From NCBI GenBank assembly GCA_023935145.1, contig CM043700.1, forward strand, positions 25,700,001 through 25,764,000: a stretch of 64,000 nt of DNA, given 5' to 3'. The position numbers were made by a program, and so were the translations under genes. The notes beneath the pieces are model-generated. The model was given only the letters and a program-made list of their open reading frames with translations, was not told the DNA's origin and did not search any database. This stretch comes from Bretschneidera sinensis. Lineage: Eukaryota > Streptophyta > Magnoliopsida > Brassicales > Akaniaceae. Of this stretch, positions 60,006-64,000 are shown in pieces; positions within the stretch are counted from its first letter, which is position 1; each line of letters opens with the position of its first letter.

Positions 60006-61543
60006 TAAGGGTGAGCATGGGTCGGTTTGAGTCGAGTTAGCATAAAAATTCAACCCAACCCATTCATACCGGGTTGAAAAAATCTCAATCCAACCCAATT
60101 CATGAACTCATCCGACCTCAACTCAACCCAACCCATTCTAATCGGTTTGGGTCAGTTTGAGGCACCGGGTTGATATATTTTTTTTTACTAAATAATTAAA
60201 CCATACATATTACATAACAAAAAAATATTCTATTAAATCCAAAACTAAACCCATTAATATTACAAGTAAAATCTACGTGCCTAACAACATAAATAATATT
60301 TGATAACATGGAAAAGAGAACAATTGTCTTATGGACTACAATGGTTGTAGACTATAATAAATTTATTTTTTTGGATATTGTAAAGAAGCTTTTTTATGAT
60401 ATGCAAGAGAAATATATTGTGCCATGGAATGCCATAATTAGAGGCTATATTCAAGCCAAACTTGGTAAAGATGCTTTGGTATTGTTTCATGAAATGCAAG
60501 TAAGTAATATAAAGCTTGATAAAGTGACCATGATCAACTACTTATCTGCATGCTCACAACTTGGAGCTATTGATGTTGAAATATGGATTCATTGTTATAT
60601 TGAAAAACACAATCTTCATCTGAATGTTGCGCTAGGAACTGCTTTAGTTGACATTACTTTAACTTACTTTAGAAGATTGTTCAATTACGAAAGAAATCTG
60701 GATTTCTAGACAGTTGCAAATAATATATTTTAGTAACTCAGCGTTTGTTGGTCGTGCTAATACTTTTTCACTAATTAGTCCAATTTTTGGACTATGCTTT
60801 AATGCACTTGGAAAGCGACGTAGAGGCTCTTAAAAGGTCACAGAGAGGCAAATTGAATGGTTCAATAATGTTTGTATGAAAAGCTTCTAGCAAGTTGGTA
60901 TTACTAAGTTTTATCATGCATTCATCATTTTTTCCATCAACATTATAGTACATCTTTTTAGAATATATGCTTATCTGCATACATTGATCCTGACTGAAAT
61001 CTTGCAGGTTAAAGTGTTAATTTCTGTGTTTATTTTATAGTTACAATAATACAAGAAATCAAAATTTTGTTAGCATAAGTTAACTGTGCATCAATTTATT
61101 TTGATTGAAGTTATGCTTAACAATAATTATGAAAACTATTTCATAACTTGAAATCAGTATTTGTTTCTAGTGTAAATATTTGGAACTAAAATTTGGGTGA
61201 TTAGAAAGTATGAGACTTGTTCGGATATTAGAGTATCTGTTACATATAATTTTACACATTAGTAGTAATTAGAATAGACATTTTATGATTATATATTTTA
61301 CAATTATACTATAATTATTTATACATAATTTTATATTCAATAAATATAAAATATGTAATTATATATTTGACCGGGTTACCAGTTTGGGTCGGGTTGAAAA
61401 TTTTGAACCCATGACCCGATCTAACCCACCGGGTTCAAAATATTTTCAACCTAACCCAACCCAATTTCTAAAAAGACCCAATCCAACCCATTATATCAGT
61501 TTGAATCGTATTCACGGATCAACCGAGTTCTATGCTCACCCTA
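60006..61543. mobile_element. hAT element of the GGTGAGCATG family, copy 2, carrying a PPR fragment
   Basis: The 1,538-bp element has ends TTAAGGGTGAGCATGGG and TATGCTCACCCTA, flanked by an 8-bp duplication CCAGAGAT (59998-60005) / CTAGAGAT (61544-61551) with one mismatch. Subterminal GGTTTGGGTCRG motifs occur at both sides, as in copy 1. No transposase is present. The interior contains a fragment of a host pentatricopeptide-repeat gene. Confidence 0.85.
60308..60709 (+). pseudogene. Captured pentatricopeptide-repeat (PPR) gene fragment
   Basis: The frame of 133 residues reads as about three PPR motifs of the plant PLS type: VLWTTMVVDYNKFIFLDIVK with KLFYDMQEK; VPWNAIIRGYIQAKLGKDAL with VLFHEMQ; and KLDKVTMINYLSACSQLGAI with HCYIEKHNL, then NVALGTALVDI. 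Consensus residues such as the W in V.WNAII.GY are kept. Whole PPR proteins of this class have 10-20 repeats and often E/DYW domains for organelle RNA editing; neither end is present. The frame is open, so the capture may be recent or the frame may be used, but no promoter is evident. Confidence 0.85.
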
Positions 61544-61551
61544 CTAGAGAT

Positions 61552-62238
61552 ATTTGTCTCATACTACCATCTGTCATATTTGTGAAAATAATTTAGACCA
61601 AGGTGGGTGTTTGTCTTTATTTGGATTTTGTATTATTATATCTTGAATTATTAATATCATTAGCGTCTTGAGCGGTAGGCAATGATAGAATGCAGATGGT
61701 GGAAATTATGTAGATTCCTTCCAACTTTTCATGATTGGTCATTGAATGTGATAAATGCTTGTACACATAATAGCCGTCCAGATTTGGAGGGTCTTGTCAG
61801 TTTCATTTGGTATGCTACATACATCTAACACAAAGATCTGGTGTGGTGGAAATTATGTTGGGTTCTTTTTTGTTGTACTAGTTGTGGAGGAATTACCCTA
61901 AAACTTTGGAGGGTTTTGGTGATCTGCAGCTAGCAGTCATAAAAGGAACTGCCGAACGTAAAAGGCAGTTTTTTAAGAGTAGGTTTTGATTTTGGGATCT
62001 GGGGTAGGTCTTTGTTTGTAGGGAATTTCAACAAAGAAGCAAGATCCAAGTATCTGGGTTTCAAGATTCATGTTGAGGCCTTTAGGATCTGCTAGGTTTT
62101 GGTGTTAGAGAAGGGTTTTCGGTGATGAATCTGCTTAAAGGAGACTGTAGATTGATAGGAAACTATAGCTGAAATATTGAAATTCATAGAATATAAACAG
62201 AAGTAGTAGCTTATATTTAAATTTGGTAATTAGTAGTT
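61552..62238. other. Upstream region of the racemase gene
   Basis: The GC content rises after about 61850 and several short upstream ATGs precede the start, consistent with promoter and 5' leader. A leader intron cannot be excluded. No other gene is seen. Confidence 0.45.
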
Positions 62239-63545
62239 ATGTTTGATGGTGGCATGACTATGTCCTTCCATACTTTAAATTTACCACCAGTTCTTAAAAG
62301 TAGCGTAAACAAGAATAGGACTCCATATAGAACAAGATCAAATTCATCTGTAGCTGTACAATTATCTTCAGTTCTTGTACAAACTGATGAGAATGGTTAT
62401 TTTTCTGAATCCAAAAAGATTTCAGGGTCTGGTGCAGTTCTAACCAAATGCCAGATCCAAAATTCCCTTGTTAGTCAAGCAAATACTGTTGGTGTCATTG
62501 GAGGGGTATCCGTTTTCTCTACTCTTATTTTCCTGGAGAAGCTCGTCTGTTGGAGTTCAAGAGATGGTAAAGAATCCCTTCCTTTTGTTGTCTGCAGCGA
62601 TCCAGCATTGACTAGAGAATTCCCACACTCTACTACCTCCTTTCGCTTGTTTAACAGGGGAAGTCCTCAAATCGAATTAAATCAGGGTTCAATTGTGGAG
62701 AATTTACGGCATAAAAGAGCATTTCTTGAACAGTCTGGAGCTCGTTGCATAGTTATTCCATGCCATATTTCGCACGCGTGGCACGGTGAGATATTTGAGG
62801 GCTGCTCACTACCAGTCTTTCATGTCGGTGAGTGTGTTGCCAGAGAACTCAAGGAAGCAAAGCTGAAGCCACTTGAAGCTGGGAGTAATGTTCGGATTGG
62901 GCTACTTGCAATGGATGCAACTTTAACTGCTAGTTTTTATCAGGAAAAGCTGCAGAGTCAGGTATCTTAAAATTAGTAACAAATTAACTCATGCCCTTTT
63001 TATATTAATCAGTTGATCCTAGCTTATTTAAGTTATTACTTCTCCGCACCAGGCACAAATTTCAGCTGAGCTTCTATTTGTCTGCTCTGCTGGTTTTATG
63101 ATGCTTTACTTAGTACTACTTGGGAACAGATGAGTCTCTCTTTATATTTAGATGCAGATATACTAAATATCAGTGAGAAAGAAATAATTTCATTCTATGT
63201 TCTTTGATTAATTACCCTGAAATAAACTTCTCCTCCAAATGCCTCAATGTGCAGGGCTTTGAGGTTGTGTTGCCAGACAAGGCAACCATGGAGCACATTG
63301 TAATTCCGGCAATTGAAGCGCTGAAAAGGAGGGATGTTGAAGGGGCAAGGAATCTCCTACGAATTGCGGTCCAGAGTCTTCTGGTCAGGGCTGTGAACAC
63401 TGTCATCCTTGCCTCGGATGAAATGCTTGGTCTCTTACCTCACGATGATCCTCTTCATAAGAAATGTCTCGACCCCATGGATGCTTTGGCCAGATCAACT
63501 ATAAAATGGGCCAAGTCCGCAAAGAATGTACAAATGAAAACATGA
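62239..63545 (+). CDS. Asp/Glu racemase-family protein (2 exons), At1g15410-like
   Basis: Exon 1 (62239-62961) and exon 2 (63255-63545) join by a GT-AG intron in frame to 337 residues. The N-terminus, about 80 residues and rich in S/T/R, may be a plastid or mitochondrial transit peptide. The racemase fold starts at NTVGVIGGVSVFSTLIFLEK (82-101). PFVVCSDPALTREFP marks the conserved substrate-loop region, and IVIPCHISHAWH holds catalytic Cys175. The second half has FEVVLPDK and VNTVILASDEMLGLLP. Bacterial aspartate racemases use two cysteines as a proton-relay pair; the second usually sits in a GCTE motif, here ASDE. Racemisation of aspartate or glutamate is therefore inferred from family, not proven. 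Reading through the donor would add only two codons, VS. The start MFDGGMTMSF agrees with relatives as I recall them. Confidence 0.88.
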
Positions 63546-64000
63546 TCTAAACTTGGGGCATCATCACTACTTTTATGTGTACGAAATTTTGTTGTCATGT
63601 AGATATGGTCAGAAGTGTTCTCTTGCAGTCTTTACTTGTACGGTTTGGTGTTAGCGAAGCATTATAAGCAGAAGGTTACACCAAAATTTAGCCATCAAAT
63701 GAATCATTTCCCTGAATGTTAAAATGTTTTACATGCTGTCTCCCCTGTTTGCCAATACCTACTTTGACTTTGGTGAAATGGAAGGCAGGAAAAAATTCAG
63801 CTCGACTTTTACCTGTTGCTCGAAAGATTAACAAAGATACCTACTAGCCAGATTCAGTTTGCACATCTGATTTACAGACACCTCATAAAAAGTCCATTTC
63901 CAAGTCTTAATTCTATACTACCAAACATAATATTAATCTAAAAAAATCGGGATTGCACAGAGAATACTATGCTAATTTATACCAGGGCAAAAAGCAGTGG
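63546..64000 (+). other. 3' flank of the racemase gene
   Basis: Probable 3' UTR followed by intergenic DNA. No further gene starts before the window ends. Confidence 0.45.

Noticed and set aside
60308..60709. Intact small PPR gene
   Set aside because: Only about three repeats, no transit peptide, and position inside a hAT element point to a captured fragment.

Overview
The window is nuclear DNA of a flowering plant, most likely a eudicot. It is AT-rich, its genes have GT-AG introns, and its proteins read as plant orthologues: a mitochondrial NADH-cytochrome b5 reductase, a CCCH zinc-finger protein, an LC8-type dynein light chain, a MAPK-substrate-like protein and a plant Asp/Glu racemase. 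LTR retrotransposons of plant lineages, hAT and PIF/Harbinger-like elements fill much of the rest. I see no tRNA, rRNA, CRISPR array or bacterial-type operon.

Layout. 1-6.4 kb is nested repeats. An Athila-type LTR with the start of gag runs off the left edge on the minus strand and abuts a broken Tat-like gag. Next come arrays of 48-bp, about 30-bp and 65-bp tandem repeats, interrupted by an 804-bp hAT element with a perfect 8-bp target duplication. 9.4-9.8 kb holds a solo LTR. 10.19-16.57 kb is a complete but inactivated chromovirus (LTR-PBS-gag-PR-RT-RNaseH-IN-chromodomain-LTR). 17.2-17.7 kb is a Copia RNase H relic.

19.4-42.8 kb is the gene-bearing core: LC8 dynein light chain (+), MAPK-substrate-like protein (-), CCCH zinc-finger protein (-, 3 coding exons), a gypsy gag relic split by a second solo LTR, a receptor-kinase pseudogene (+), and the 13-exon cytochrome b5 reductase (-). 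All exons of the b5 reductase join in frame to give 328 residues.

43.9-49.7 kb is bounded by PIF/Harbinger-like terminal inverted repeats with TAA target sites. It encloses a chimera of MIKC*-type MADS-box exons fused to the C-terminus of a wall-associated kinase. 49.9-61.5 kb contains two related hAT elements, a foldback element and a decayed Copia element. One of the hAT elements has captured a pentatricopeptide-repeat gene fragment. The window closes with a two-exon Asp/Glu racemase-family gene (+).

The intact genes are independent housekeeping or signalling genes and do not form a pathway. The most unusual features are the two gene-capture events, the palindromic 53-bp repeat, the reading-frame-neutral 48-bp array, and the repeated occurrence of short tandem duplications inside introns.
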